Source: Collinsella sp. (GTDB taxonomy: Bacteria > Actinomycetota > Coriobacteriia > Coriobacteriales > Coriobacteriaceae). Taken from it: 10,272 bases of DNA. Position numbers and translations under genes: made by a program. The stretch covers positions 1 to 10,272 of the forward strand of contig JAHYYP010000021.1 of assembly GCA_019424905.1 (NCBI GenBank), read 5' to 3'. Under the pieces are notes generated by a model that saw only the letters and a program-made list of their open reading frames with translations, was not told the origin of the DNA and made no database searches. This document shows, in pieces, positions 1 through 6,560 of the stretch (its first letter is position 1; each line of letters begins with the position of its first letter).

Positions 1-71
1 CGGCAGGCGATGGCATAGCCGATACCGCGCGTGCCTCCGGTGATGATTGCTTTCTTGCCCTCGAGCAACAT
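1..71 (-). CDS. Short-chain dehydrogenase/reductase, N-terminal fragment (cut by window edge)
   Basis: The minus strand reads from ATG at 71 to the window edge, giving 23 complete codons that begin MLLEGKKAIITGGTRGIGYA. The TGGTRGIG stretch (residues 11-18) is the glycine-rich NAD(P)-binding turn (TGxxxGIG) of the classical SDR family, right after the first beta strand (KAIIT), so this is the true N terminus of a Rossmann-fold oxidoreductase. GGAGG lies a few bases upstream of the ATG (76-80 on the plus strand). FabG-type 3-oxoacyl-ACP reductase is a common identity for proteins starting this way, but the catalytic Ser-Tyr-Lys residues lie outside the window, so the substrate cannot be assigned. 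It is transcribed in the same direction as hom, but the terminator between them suggests a separate unit. Confidence 0.8.
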   Translation of the reverse strand, partial: MLLEGKKAIITGGTRGIGYAIAC

Positions 72-153
72 GGTGCCTCCATTCTTCGGGGGTGGACGTA
101 CGCAGCACAGGATAGCGGCGGACAAAAGCAAACATGCCTGCTTATCGGTGAGC

Positions 154-182
154 GGTATCCCTGGTTGACACCGAACGGTCAA
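154..182 (-). promoter_or_regulatory. Candidate promoter and overlapping inverted repeat upstream of the SDR gene
   Basis: On the minus strand a TTGACC hexamer (plus 177-182) is followed after 17 nt by GATACC (plus 154-159). The -35 is good and the -10 is weak. The -35 lies inside an inverted repeat, TTGAC (165-169) and GTCAA (178-182), with a second symmetric core ACCG-AA-CGGT (170-179) inside it. This could be an operator for the SDR gene, but it is short and could arise by chance. Nothing else is evident in the 72-222 gap. Confidence 0.3.
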
Positions 183-222
183 ATTGTTCAAACGCGGATC
201 GCGTCAATGCGCCCCGAGCGTG

Positions 223-262
223 CAAATAAAAGGGCTCCCGTCCAAGACCAGACGGGAGCCCT
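223..262 (-). terminator. Rho-independent terminator of hom
   Basis: A perfect 12-bp inverted repeat, AGGGCTCCCGTC (231-242) and GACGGGAGCCCT (251-262), encloses an 8-nt loop. Read on the minus strand, the GC-rich stem runs straight into TTTTATTTGC, a U-rich tail. The stem lies 32 nt past the hom stop codon. There is no T-run on the plus-strand side, so it should act mainly on minus-strand transcripts and insulate the SDR gene from hom. Confidence 0.9.
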
Positions 263-294
263 TCGAGCAAATGCGTTGTGGGGTGTAAACCGAA

Positions 295-1638
295 CTAGTT
301 GGCCATGACGCCTTCGGTCCAGGCCTCAACGTCCTCGATGCGCAGGACGTTGGCGACCTCGGCCACGCAGTCGACGCTGGCAAGCTCCGCGGCGGCAGCC
401 TGGACGTCCTTCTCGAGTGCGCGGTGCGTCAGGAAGATGACCGAGCAGGCATCGCTGACACCCGACTTGCCGTCCTCGACTTGGTTGATGAGCGAGATCG
501 AAATGTTGTGCTTGGCAAAGATGTCGACCGTCTCGGACAGGGCGCCCACGCGGTCGGCGACCTTCAGGCGCACATAGTACTTGGTCTGGAGCTCGTCCAT
601 GGGCTTAAAGGCGAGGTTGTGACCATAGGGCTCAATCTCGGGCAGCGGAGCCACGCCCCGGCTGATCTGCTCGGAGAGCGACAGGATATCGCCCACGACG
701 GCGCTCGCGGTGGGGAAGGAGCCTGCGCCGGCACCGTAGAACATGGTCTCGCCCACGGCATCGCCCACTACGTAAACAGCGTTCATGGCGCCGTTGACCT
801 TGGCAAGCATGTGGTCGGCGGGGATCAGCGTGGGATGCACGCGGACGTCGACGCCGGCGTCGGTGTTGCGGGCGATGCCGAGCAGCTTAATGGTGTAGCC
901 GAGCTCGCGGGCCTGGGCGATGTCCTCGGCGCCGATGGTGCGGATACCCTGCTGGTACACATCATCGGTGGTAACGCGGGTGCCAAAGCCGATGGAGGCG
1001 AGGATGGCCGTCTTGCTGGCGGCATCGAAGCCGTCGACGTCGGCGGACGGGTCGGCCTCGGCATAGCCCTTGGCCTGTGCATCGGCGAGCACGTCGGCGT
1101 AATCGGCGCCCTCGGCGTCCATGCGCGACAGGATGTAGTTGGTGGTGCCGTTGAGGATGCCGGCGATGGTCAGGATCTTGTTGCCCACCAGATCGTGCTC
1201 AAGCGTGCTCACGATGGGGATGCCGCCGCCGCAGCTGGCCTCGCACTTAATCTGCACGCCGCACGCGCGCGCCTTCTCGGCGAGTGTCTCGACATGACGG
1301 CCCAACAGGGCCTTGTTGGCAGAGACGACGTGCTTACCGTTCTCGAAGGCGGTGGTGAAGATCTCGGTCGCGGGGTGCTCGCCGCCGATCAGCTCGACGA
1401 CGATGTCGACAGCGGGGTCGGTGACGACGTCGTGCCAGTCACTCGTAAAGGCCTCGCGCTCAATACCGGCCGCCTCGGCCTGCTCCCAGGCAAGCGCGCA
1501 GGCGCGAGTTAGCTTAAGGTCGATGCCGTAGGCGGCCAGGTACTCATCGTGGTGGCTCTTAATCAGACGGGCCACGCCGCCGCCGACGGTTCCCAGACCG
1601 ATCAGACCGACGTTCACGGTGCGCAGGGGTTCGCTCAT
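295..1638 (-). CDS. hom: Homoserine dehydrogenase with C-terminal ACT domain
   Basis: This 447-aa enzyme catalyses the NAD(P)H-linked reduction of L-aspartate 4-semialdehyde to homoserine, the branch point to threonine, methionine and, through threonine, isoleucine. Visible landmarks are the Rossmann nucleotide loop GLGTVGGG (14-21), ANKALL (107-112), ILNGTTNYIL (161-170), YAEADPSADVDG (192-203) and DAASK (205-209). Asp205 and Lys209 occupy the positions of the known catalytic Asp and Lys. An ACT-type regulatory domain follows (about 354-436, YYVRLKVADRVGALSE), as in threonine-sensitive enzymes, so feedback control is likely. The chosen start gives MSEPLRTVNVGLIG, has AGGAG about 7 nt upstream, and removes a 35-residue extension with no domain match. 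Length is normal for the family. No thrB or thrC is adjacent; hom appears monocistronic, closed by the terminator at 223-262. Confidence 0.96.
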   Translation of the reverse strand: MSEPLRTVNVGLIGLGTVGGGVARLIKSHHDEYLAAYGIDLKLTRACALAWEQAEAAGIEREAFTSDWHDVVTDPAVDIVVELIGGEHPATEIFTTAFENGKHVVSANKALLGRHVETLAEKARACGVQIKCEASCGGGIPIVSTLEHDLVGNKILTIAGILNGTTNYILSRMDAEGADYADVLADAQAKGYAEADPSADVDGFDAASKTAILASIGFGTRVTTDDVYQQGIRTIGAEDIAQARELGYTIKLLGIARNTDAGVDVRVHPTLIPADHMLAKVNGAMNAVYVVGDAVGETMFYGAGAGSFPTASAVVGDILSLSEQISRGVAPLPEIEPYGHNLAFKPMDELQTKYYVRLKVADRVGALSETVDIFAKHNISISLINQVEDGKSGVSDACSVIFLTHRALEKDVQAAAAELASVDCVAEVANVLRIEDVEAWTEGVMAN

Positions 1639-1691
1639 AGATAGCTCCTTCGTGCATCTTATGGATGGATTACCGCTTAAAGGTTGAGTGC

Positions 1692-1697
1692 ATTCTA
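1692..1697 (-). promoter_or_regulatory. Possible -10 element of the hom promoter
   Basis: On the minus strand, TAGAAT (5 of 6 matches to TATAAT) lies about 54 nt upstream of the hom ATG. There is no good -35 hexamer at 16-18 nt. A consensus TTGACA also occurs on the minus strand at plus 1814-1819, but its 17-18 nt partner is poor. Both are weak candidates. Confidence 0.22.
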
Positions 1698-1841
1698 GCG
1701 TGAACCGAGGGCGCGTGCTCGCCAGGCAACAGGAGTCGCACAAAACGGCACCCCCCGAAACGCTGCGGAAACATTGGAAACATGCTCGCTACAAACGGAA
1801 CTCCGTAACAAACTGTCAACGTTTACACCATAAGGTTCGCC

Positions 1842-2141
1842 CTGTGCGACTGGGGCATGCAGGCGCTCGTCGACTCCGTTACCACTGGTGCCGCCGTCGC
1901 CGTCTCGGCCGAGATCGCCGATGCCTTTGCCGAGCAGGCCAAGGCATCCAAGCTCGACATCGTCGATACCGAGACCTTTAAGGACGACTCCTCCACGAGC
2001 TTTATCAACCAGCCGACCAAGGCCATGCGCAAGATCAAGATCGAGGGCCTGACTGGCGAGCTCACGTGGAACGACGAGGGCCAAGTCGAAAAGCCCGCTA
2101 CGGCCTATGTGATCCAGGACGGCAAGTACATCGCCGCCTAA
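1842..2141 (+). pseudogene. Collapsed livJ paralogue (substrate-binding protein remnant)
   Basis: This open stretch encodes three blocks, each clearly homologous to the intact LivJ encoded at 2413-3600. Block A (DWGMQALV...TTGA.VAV.AE) matches LivJ residues about 110-131. Block B (IAD.F..QA..SKL.IVD.ETFKDD) matches about 198-234. Block C (I.GLTG.LTWND.GQV) matches about 357-395, including the C terminus. About 66 and 122 residues are missing between blocks, both removals being in frame. The signal peptide, lipobox and first ligand-binding segment are absent, and no Shine-Dalgarno site precedes the first ATG (1857). Faint similarity to livJ (GTCAACG) may extend back to 1815. The copy differs from livJ mostly by conservative and silent changes, suggesting it was functional before collapsing. 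A folded transport protein is not expected. A short expressed peptide cannot be excluded. Confidence 0.88.
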
Positions 2142-2142
2142 G

Positions 2143-2175
2143 CGCGCATAAAGCGCGACCGGTGAGGCTGTTTTA
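2143..2175 (+). terminator. Weak terminator-like hairpin after the livJ remnant
   Basis: CGCGC (2143-2147), loop ATAAA, GCGCG (2153-2157) form a 5-bp GC stem just past the remnant stop codon. A T-rich run (TTTTATT) starts about 13 nt later, too far for a canonical terminator. It may be what is left of the 3' end of the ancestral livJ copy. Confidence 0.25.
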
Positions 2176-2412
2176 TTCAGGGCGGGGACGCTTGTAACAG
2201 AACGGAAACATTGCTTTTACACAATAAAGTGGCTTTACTGCATAAAGTAATAGAAATACGCAGAAATATGGATAAATGAACAAATCCAAAGAAAAGTCGA
2301 AATAACCGCCACTTTTCCTAACTAAAGCGTCTACTATTTTGCGAACGCCGAACACGGCGAAGGATGGCCTGTCGGGTAACCAAAACCCGACGAGATTTGA
2401 GAGGAGAGCCGC
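2173..2412 (+). promoter_or_regulatory. livJ upstream region: AT-rich promoter zone and 5' leader
   Basis: This 240-nt stretch has no credible gene and is strikingly AT-rich between about 2205 and 2340 compared with its surroundings. ATAAAGT occurs twice (2224-2230 and 2242-2248, 18 bp apart) with CTTTA (2233-2237) between them, giving alternating inverted TAAAG/CTTTA/TAAAG half-sites that look like an operator. TACTAT at 2332-2337 is a possible -10, without a convincing -35. Two small hairpins follow: CGCCG/CGGCG (2346-2359, loop AACA) and GTCGGGT/ACCCGAC (2371-2391, loop AACCAAA). GAGGAG at 2401-2406 is the livJ ribosome binding site and is not paired by either hairpin. The exact promoter and regulator are not identifiable from the sequence. 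Confidence 0.5.
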
Positions 2413-3600
2413 ATGTCGAGCCTCACCGGTAAGTCATTGAACCCTGTTATGAATCGCAGGAGCGTTATCGCGAGCGCAGCAGGTCTGGGGGCGATGTCCA
2501 TTCTAGCTGGCTGCTCCTCCAACGGCGGCGACAGCGGTTCCGCTTCGAGCGACGCTTCGTTTAAGATCGGCACCATCGGCCCGCTGACCGGTGCCGCCGC
2601 GTCTTACGGCAAGTCCGTTACCCAGGGCGTCGAGCTTGGCTGCAAGGACTTCTCCACCAAGGAGCTGCCGCTTGCCAGCAAGGCCGAGGACGACCAGGCC
2701 GACGGCGAGAAGGCCGTCAACGCCTTTAATACCCTGCTCGACTGGGGCATGCAGGCCCTCGTCGGCCCGACCACCACGGGTGCGTCGGTTGCCGTTGCCG
2801 CTGAGTGTGGTAACGACCCCAAGACGTTCATGATCACCCCGTCCGCGTCCTCCGAGGACGTCACTGACGGCAAGGATTGCGTCTTCCAGGTTTGCTTCAC
2901 CGACCCCAACCAGGGTGTCAACGCTGCCAAGTTCCTGGCGCAGAAGTATGCGGATGAGAAGTTCGTGCTGTTCTACAACTCCGGCGACGCCTATTCTTCG
3001 GGTATCGCGGATTCCTTTAAGGCCCAGGCCGCTGAGTCCAAGCTCGAGATTGTCGACGAGGAGACCTTTAAGGACGATTCTGCCACGAGCTTTACCAACC
3101 AGCTGACCAAGGCCAAGCAGGCCGGCGCTACCATGATCTTCGCGCCGATCTACTACACGCCGGCGTCCGTCCTGCTCAAGAACGCCAAGGATATGGGCTA
3201 CGACGTCAAGATGATGGGTTGCGACGGCATGGACGGCATCCTGGGCGTTGAGGGCTTCGACACCTCTCTTGCCGAAGGTCTGCTGCTCATGACCCCGTTC
3301 TCCGCCGACGACGAGAAGAACGCCGACTTCGTCAACGCTTACAAGGATAAGTACGGCGATACCCCCGACCAGTTTGCCGCCGACGCCTACGACGGCGTGC
3401 ACGCGGTGGCCGAGGCCCTCAAGGAGGCCGGTCTTGGTGTCGACGCCGACCCGACCGAGGTCTCCGAGAAGCTGCCCAAGGCTATGCTCAAGATTACCGT
3501 TGACGGTCTGACCGGCAAGCTCACCTGGAACGATAAGGGGCAGGTCCAGAAGGAGCCCACGGCGTACGTCATCACCGACGGCAAGTACGTACAGGCATAA
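2413..3600 (+). CDS. livJ: Branched-chain amino acid ABC transporter, substrate-binding lipoprotein
   Basis: This 395-aa periplasmic-binding-protein type I (Leu/Ile/Val-binding, LivJ/LivK) family member captures ligand outside the membrane and delivers it to LivHM. Residues 13-34 form a lipoprotein signal peptide with basic NRR, a hydrophobic core and lipobox LAGC (Cys34 lipidated). A Ser/Gly/Asp linker follows (35-48), then the first core strand, FKIGTIGPLTGAAASYG (50-66). GPTTTGASVAVA (118-129), ITPSASS (141-147) and GDAYSSGIADSF (191-202) fit the first-lobe and ligand-cleft segments of the family. The start at 2413 is favoured by GAGGAG 6 nt upstream; the inner ATG at 2449 (MNRRSV) lacks a ribosome site but also gives a plausible signal peptide. 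It is first gene of the liv operon. Substrate range is inferred from family, not proven. Confidence 0.93.
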   Translation: MSSLTGKSLNPVMNRRSVIASAAGLGAMSILAGCSSNGGDSGSASSDASFKIGTIGPLTGAAASYGKSVTQGVELGCKDFSTKELPLASKAEDDQADGEKAVNAFNTLLDWGMQALVGPTTTGASVAVAAECGNDPKTFMITPSASSEDVTDGKDCVFQVCFTDPNQGVNAAKFLAQKYADEKFVLFYNSGDAYSSGIADSFKAQAAESKLEIVDEETFKDDSATSFTNQLTKAKQAGATMIFAPIYYTPASVLLKNAKDMGYDVKMMGCDGMDGILGVEGFDTSLAEGLLLMTPFSADDEKNADFVNAYKDKYGDTPDQFAADAYDGVHAVAEALKEAGLGVDADPTEVSEKLPKAMLKITVDGLTGKLTWNDKGQVQKEPTAYVITDGKYVQA

Positions 3601-3632
3601 TAGGCCGCCTTACATAGAGCGGTTTTAATCCC

Positions 3633-3697
3633 AAGCAGGGGAGGTTGTGGCCTTCCCTGCTTGCTTGGTATCTAGGGACGATGTAACGTCCCTGTTT
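3633..3697 (+). terminator. Putative attenuator between livJ and livH (tandem hairpins)
   Basis: The 139-nt gap after livJ holds two hairpins. The first pairs AAGCAGGGGAGG (3633-3644) with CCTTCCCTGCTT (3651-3662), 12 bp with one G-U pair and a 6-nt loop. The second pairs AGGGACG (3674-3680) with CGTCCCT (3687-3693), a perfect 7-bp stem followed by GTTTC. The weak U-tract suggests a leaky terminator. This is a common way to make the binding protein in excess over membrane and ATPase subunits. The hairpins may instead stabilise the 3' end of a processed livJ mRNA. Confidence 0.6.
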
Positions 3698-3739
3698 CAT
3701 ACATCAACTGGAAACCTATTCGAAAGGGGGATGTGGAAC

Positions 3740-4621
3740 ATGACGGTCTTTATCCAATACCTGGTCAACGGCCTGTCCATGGGCAGCGTCTACGCCATCA
3801 TCGCGTTGGGCTACACCATGGTCTACGGTATCGCCAAGATGCTGAACTTCGCTCACGGCGATGTCATCATGGTCGGTGCCTATGTCTCGTTCTGCGCCAC
3901 GTCGTATCTCGGCCTCCCGGGCTGGGCATCTGTAGTTCTCTCTTGTGTGGTCTGCACGGTTCTCGGTGTCCTCATTGAGGGTCTGGCCTATAAGCCGCTA
4001 CGCCAAGCAGGTCCGCTGGCCGTTCTGATCACGGCTATCGGCGTGTCTTACTTCCTGCAGAACGCCGCGCAGCTTCTGTGGGGCGCCACACCCAAGAACT
4101 TCACTTCGCTCGTCACCTTTCCGGTGCCGGAGTTCTTGGCCAAGTTTAACGTAAGCGCCGTCTCGCTCGTCACCATCGTCGCCTGCTTGGTTATCATGGC
4201 CGGCCTGATGTTCTTTACGGGTAAGACCAAGATGGGCAAGGCCATGCGAGCCGTGTCCGAGGACAAGGCCGCTGCTCAGCTCATGGGCATCAACGTCAAC
4301 CGCACCATCTCGATGACGTTCGCCATCGGCTCCGCCCTCGCCGCCATCGCCGGCGTACTCCTGTGCTCCTACTCGCCGGTGTTGCAGCCCACCACGGGTG
4401 CCATGCCTGGTATCAAGGCTTTCGACGCTGCCGTCTTCGGCGGCATCGGCTCCATTCCCGGTGCCTTTGTTGGCGGTATTCTTATCGGCATCATCGAGGC
4501 GATGGCACAGGCTTACATTTCCACGAGCCTTGCCAACTCCATCGTCTTTGGTGTTCTGATCATCGTCCTGCTCGTCAAGCCTGCCGGCCTCTTGGGCAAG
4601 TACGTCCCCGAGAAGGTGTAG
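3740..4621 (+). CDS. livH: Branched-chain amino acid ABC transporter permease LivH
   Basis: This 293-aa inner-membrane permease of the BPD_transp_2 family forms half of the translocation channel with LivM. Several hydrophobic segments are evident, and the LivH hallmark LNFAHGDVIMVGAY lies at 35-48. The cytoplasmic loop that contacts the ATPases is seen at about 166-190 (MRAVSEDKAAAQLMGI). FGGIGSIPGAFVGG (233-246) and the C-terminal VKPAGLLG (279-286) are typical. Length is normal. The start at 3740 is chosen because AAAGGGGG ends 9 nt before it; the in-frame ATG at 3731 abuts that site and is too close, and the upstream extension from 3647 runs through the attenuator hairpins. It ends one base before the earliest possible start of livM. 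Confidence 0.95.
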   Translation: MTVFIQYLVNGLSMGSVYAIIALGYTMVYGIAKMLNFAHGDVIMVGAYVSFCATSYLGLPGWASVVLSCVVCTVLGVLIEGLAYKPLRQAGPLAVLITAIGVSYFLQNAAQLLWGATPKNFTSLVTFPVPEFLAKFNVSAVSLVTIVACLVIMAGLMFFTGKTKMGKAMRAVSEDKAAAQLMGINVNRTISMTFAIGSALAAIAGVLLCSYSPVLQPTTGAMPGIKAFDAAVFGGIGSIPGAFVGGILIGIIEAMAQAYISTSLANSIVFGVLIIVLLVKPAGLLGKYVPEKV

Positions 4622-4630
4622 GTGAGCGTT

Positions 4631-5710
4631 ATGAAGTTTCTTAAAGACAAGCAGACGCGTCACGACTTTGTTACGTACGCCATGTGCCTTGTGGCGTTCG
4701 CCATCGTGTTCTTTATGCAGTCTAACCACATGATTCCGCGCATGATTGCCGGTCAGCTGGTCCCCATTACGGCCTATATCGTCATGGCCATTTCCCTCAA
4801 CCTCGTCGTCGGTATCGCGGGCGACTTGTCGCTGGGCCACGCGGGCTTTATGAGCGTCGGCGCCTATACGGGCATCGTCACCGCCGTCGCGCTGGAGAGC
4901 GCCGTTCCCTCCGATCCGGTGCGCCTTATCATCAGTATCGTGGTCGGCGCCATCGCTGCCGCCATTCTGGGCTTCTTGATTGGCATCCCGGTCCTTCGTC
5001 TGAGCGGCGATTACCTGGCTATCGTGACGCTGGCCTTTGGCGAGATCATCAAAGAGATCGTCACCTGCCTCATTGTGGGTGTCGACTCCCGCGGCCTGCA
5101 CGTGATCTTTAACATCACGGGCAACTCTACGATCGACGACCTGCACCTGCTCGAGGACGGCACCGCCATCATCAAGGGCGCCCAGGGTGCCTCGGGCGTG
5201 TCGACGTACTCGACCTTCCTCGCCGGTGCCATCCTGGTTATGGTCGCGCTCGTGATTGTACTCAACCTGGTTCGCAGCCGTACCGGCCGTGCCATTATTG
5301 CCGTGCGCGATAACAAGATCGCTGCCGAGTCCGTGGGCATCTCCGTCACCCAGTACCGCATGATCGCCTTCGTGGTTTCCGCCGCCCTCGCCGGTGCTGC
5401 CGGAGCTTTGTTCGGCGGTAACTTCTCGCAGCTTTCCGCTACTAAGTTCGACTTCAACACGTCGATCCTCATTCTGGTGTTCGTGGTTCTGGGCGGCCTG
5501 GGCAACATGCGCGGTTCCGTTATCGCCGCGGCGCTGCTCACGGTGCTCCCCGAGTTGCTCCGTCAGTTCTCGGACTACCGCATGCTCATCTACGCCATCG
5601 TGTTGATCCTGGTCATGGTCTTTACTAACAACCCACAGCTCAAGGCATTCTTCGCACGCATTAAGGACCGCTTTGCTTCCAAGAAGGAGGTGGCAGCCGA
5701 TGCCCAGTAA
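4631..5710 (+). CDS. livM: Branched-chain amino acid ABC transporter permease LivM
   Basis: This 359-aa membrane protein is the second BPD_transp_2 permease of the complex. Landmarks are GDLSLGHAGFMSVGAYTG (64-81), the LivM counterpart of the LivH NFAHGD motif; RLSGDYLAIVTLAFGEI (123-139); and the ATPase-contact loop SRTGRAIIAVRDNKIAAESVG (216-236). FVVLGGLGNMRGSVIAA (284-300) is also conserved in the family. ATG 4631 is preceded by AGGTGA (4620-4625), which overlaps the livH stop codon and suggests reinitiation. GTG at 4622, three codons upstream with AGAAGG before it, is an equally possible start. The 3' end overlaps livG by 11 nt and carries the livG ribosome site. Confidence 0.94.
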   Translation: MKFLKDKQTRHDFVTYAMCLVAFAIVFFMQSNHMIPRMIAGQLVPITAYIVMAISLNLVVGIAGDLSLGHAGFMSVGAYTGIVTAVALESAVPSDPVRLIISIVVGAIAAAILGFLIGIPVLRLSGDYLAIVTLAFGEIIKEIVTCLIVGVDSRGLHVIFNITGNSTIDDLHLLEDGTAIIKGAQGASGVSTYSTFLAGAILVMVALVIVLNLVRSRTGRAIIAVRDNKIAAESVGISVTQYRMIAFVVSAALAGAAGALFGGNFSQLSATKFDFNTSILILVFVVLGGLGNMRGSVIAAALLTVLPELLRQFSDYRMLIYAIVLILVMVFTNNPQLKAFFARIKDRFASKKEVAADAQ

Positions 5711-6560
5711 GTTTGAGTTCAACAAGGGCAAGATGGTCCCGTATCCTTCTGGCGCTATCGTTCCCGACCGCGACCTGGGTCAGCGCCCGGCGCTCGAGTG
5801 CATCCACTTGGGCATTGAGTTTGGCGGCCTTAAGGCAGTAGACGACTTTAGCCTGACCATCGGCAAGACCGAGATCGCCGGTCTCATCGGCCCCAACGGC
5901 GCTGGCAAGACCACGGTCTTCAACCTGCTCACCAAGGTGTACCAGCCCACGCACGGCACCATCCTGCTCGACGGTGAGGACACCTCGGGCAAGTCGGTCT
6001 ACCAGGTCAACCGCATGGGTATTGCCCGTACGTTCCAGAACATTCGCCTGTTCAACACCATGACGGTGGAGGACAACGTTAAGGTCGGCCTGCACAACCA
6101 GGAGCGCTACTCCGGCTTTGAGGGCGTTCTGCGCCTGCCGACGTATTGGAAGCACGAGAAGGCCGCCCACGAGCGCGCCATGGAGCTGCTGTCCATTTTT
6201 GACATGGAGCACCTGGCAAATGAGCAGGCCGGATCGCTGCCTTACGGCGCCCAGCGTCGTCTGGAAATCGTCCGCGCGCTTGCCACCAACCCCAAGCTAC
6301 TGCTGCTCGACGAGCCTGCCGCCGGAATGAACCCGTCCGAGACCGCAGAACTCATGGCGAACATCGTCAAGATTCGCGACACCTTCGGCATCGCCATCAT
6401 GCTTATCGAGCATGATATGTCGCTCGTTATGAACATCTGCGAGGGCATCTGCGTGCTCAACTTTGGTAAGGTCATCGCCAAGGGTACGGCCGAGGAGATC
6501 CAGAACAACGACGCTGTTATCGAGGCATATCTGGGCAAGCAGGATAAGGGGGAGAACTAA
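5700..6560 (+). CDS. livG: Branched-chain amino acid ABC transporter ATP-binding protein LivG
   Basis: This 286-aa cytoplasmic ATPase subunit shows Walker A GPNGAGKT (64-71), a Q-loop in TFQNIRLF (111-118), the LivG-type signature LPYGAQRRLEI (180-190), Walker B LLLLDEP (200-206, Asp204/Glu205) and switch His238 in EHDM. The C-terminal tail IEAYLGK (274-280) is typical of this ABC subfamily. About 33 residues precede the usual start of the ATPase core (ALECIHLGIEFGG), making it longer than the roughly 255-aa norm. The start is well supported by AAGGAGGTG at 5684-5692, 7 nt upstream, so the extension looks real. A longer reading from TTG 5673 would translate the ribosome site itself and is rejected. 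It overlaps livM by 11 nt. Confidence 0.95.
   Translation: MPSKFEFNKGKMVPYPSGAIVPDRDLGQRPALECIHLGIEFGGLKAVDDFSLTIGKTEIAGLIGPNGAGKTTVFNLLTKVYQPTHGTILLDGEDTSGKSVYQVNRMGIARTFQNIRLFNTMTVEDNVKVGLHNQERYSGFEGVLRLPTYWKHEKAAHERAMELLSIFDMEHLANEQAGSLPYGAQRRLEIVRALATNPKLLLLDEPAAGMNPSETAELMANIVKIRDTFGIAIMLIEHDMSLVMNICEGICVLNFGKVIAKGTAEEIQNNDAVIEAYLGKQDKGEN

Noticed and set aside
424..1512. 362-codon open frame on the plus strand opposite hom
   Set aside because: Composition is Gly/Ala/Val/His-biased and repetitive, with no motif. hom on the other strand has all its family motifs.
2364..2432. Possible 22-codon leader peptide before livJ
   Set aside because: The ATG has its purine run directly adjacent, so spacing is too short. 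The peptide is not enriched in Leu, Ile or Val as an attenuation leader would be, and it runs through the livJ ribosome site into the gene.
2503..3402. 299-codon open frame on the minus strand opposite livJ
   Set aside because: Shadow of livJ in a GC-rich genome. It is Gly/Val-rich with no domain.
3998..5731. 577-codon open frame on the minus strand, antisense to livH and livM
   Set aside because: It is a GC-driven shadow of two well-supported permease genes. The translation is low-complexity, rich in His, Asp, Gly and Gln, with no recognisable domain.
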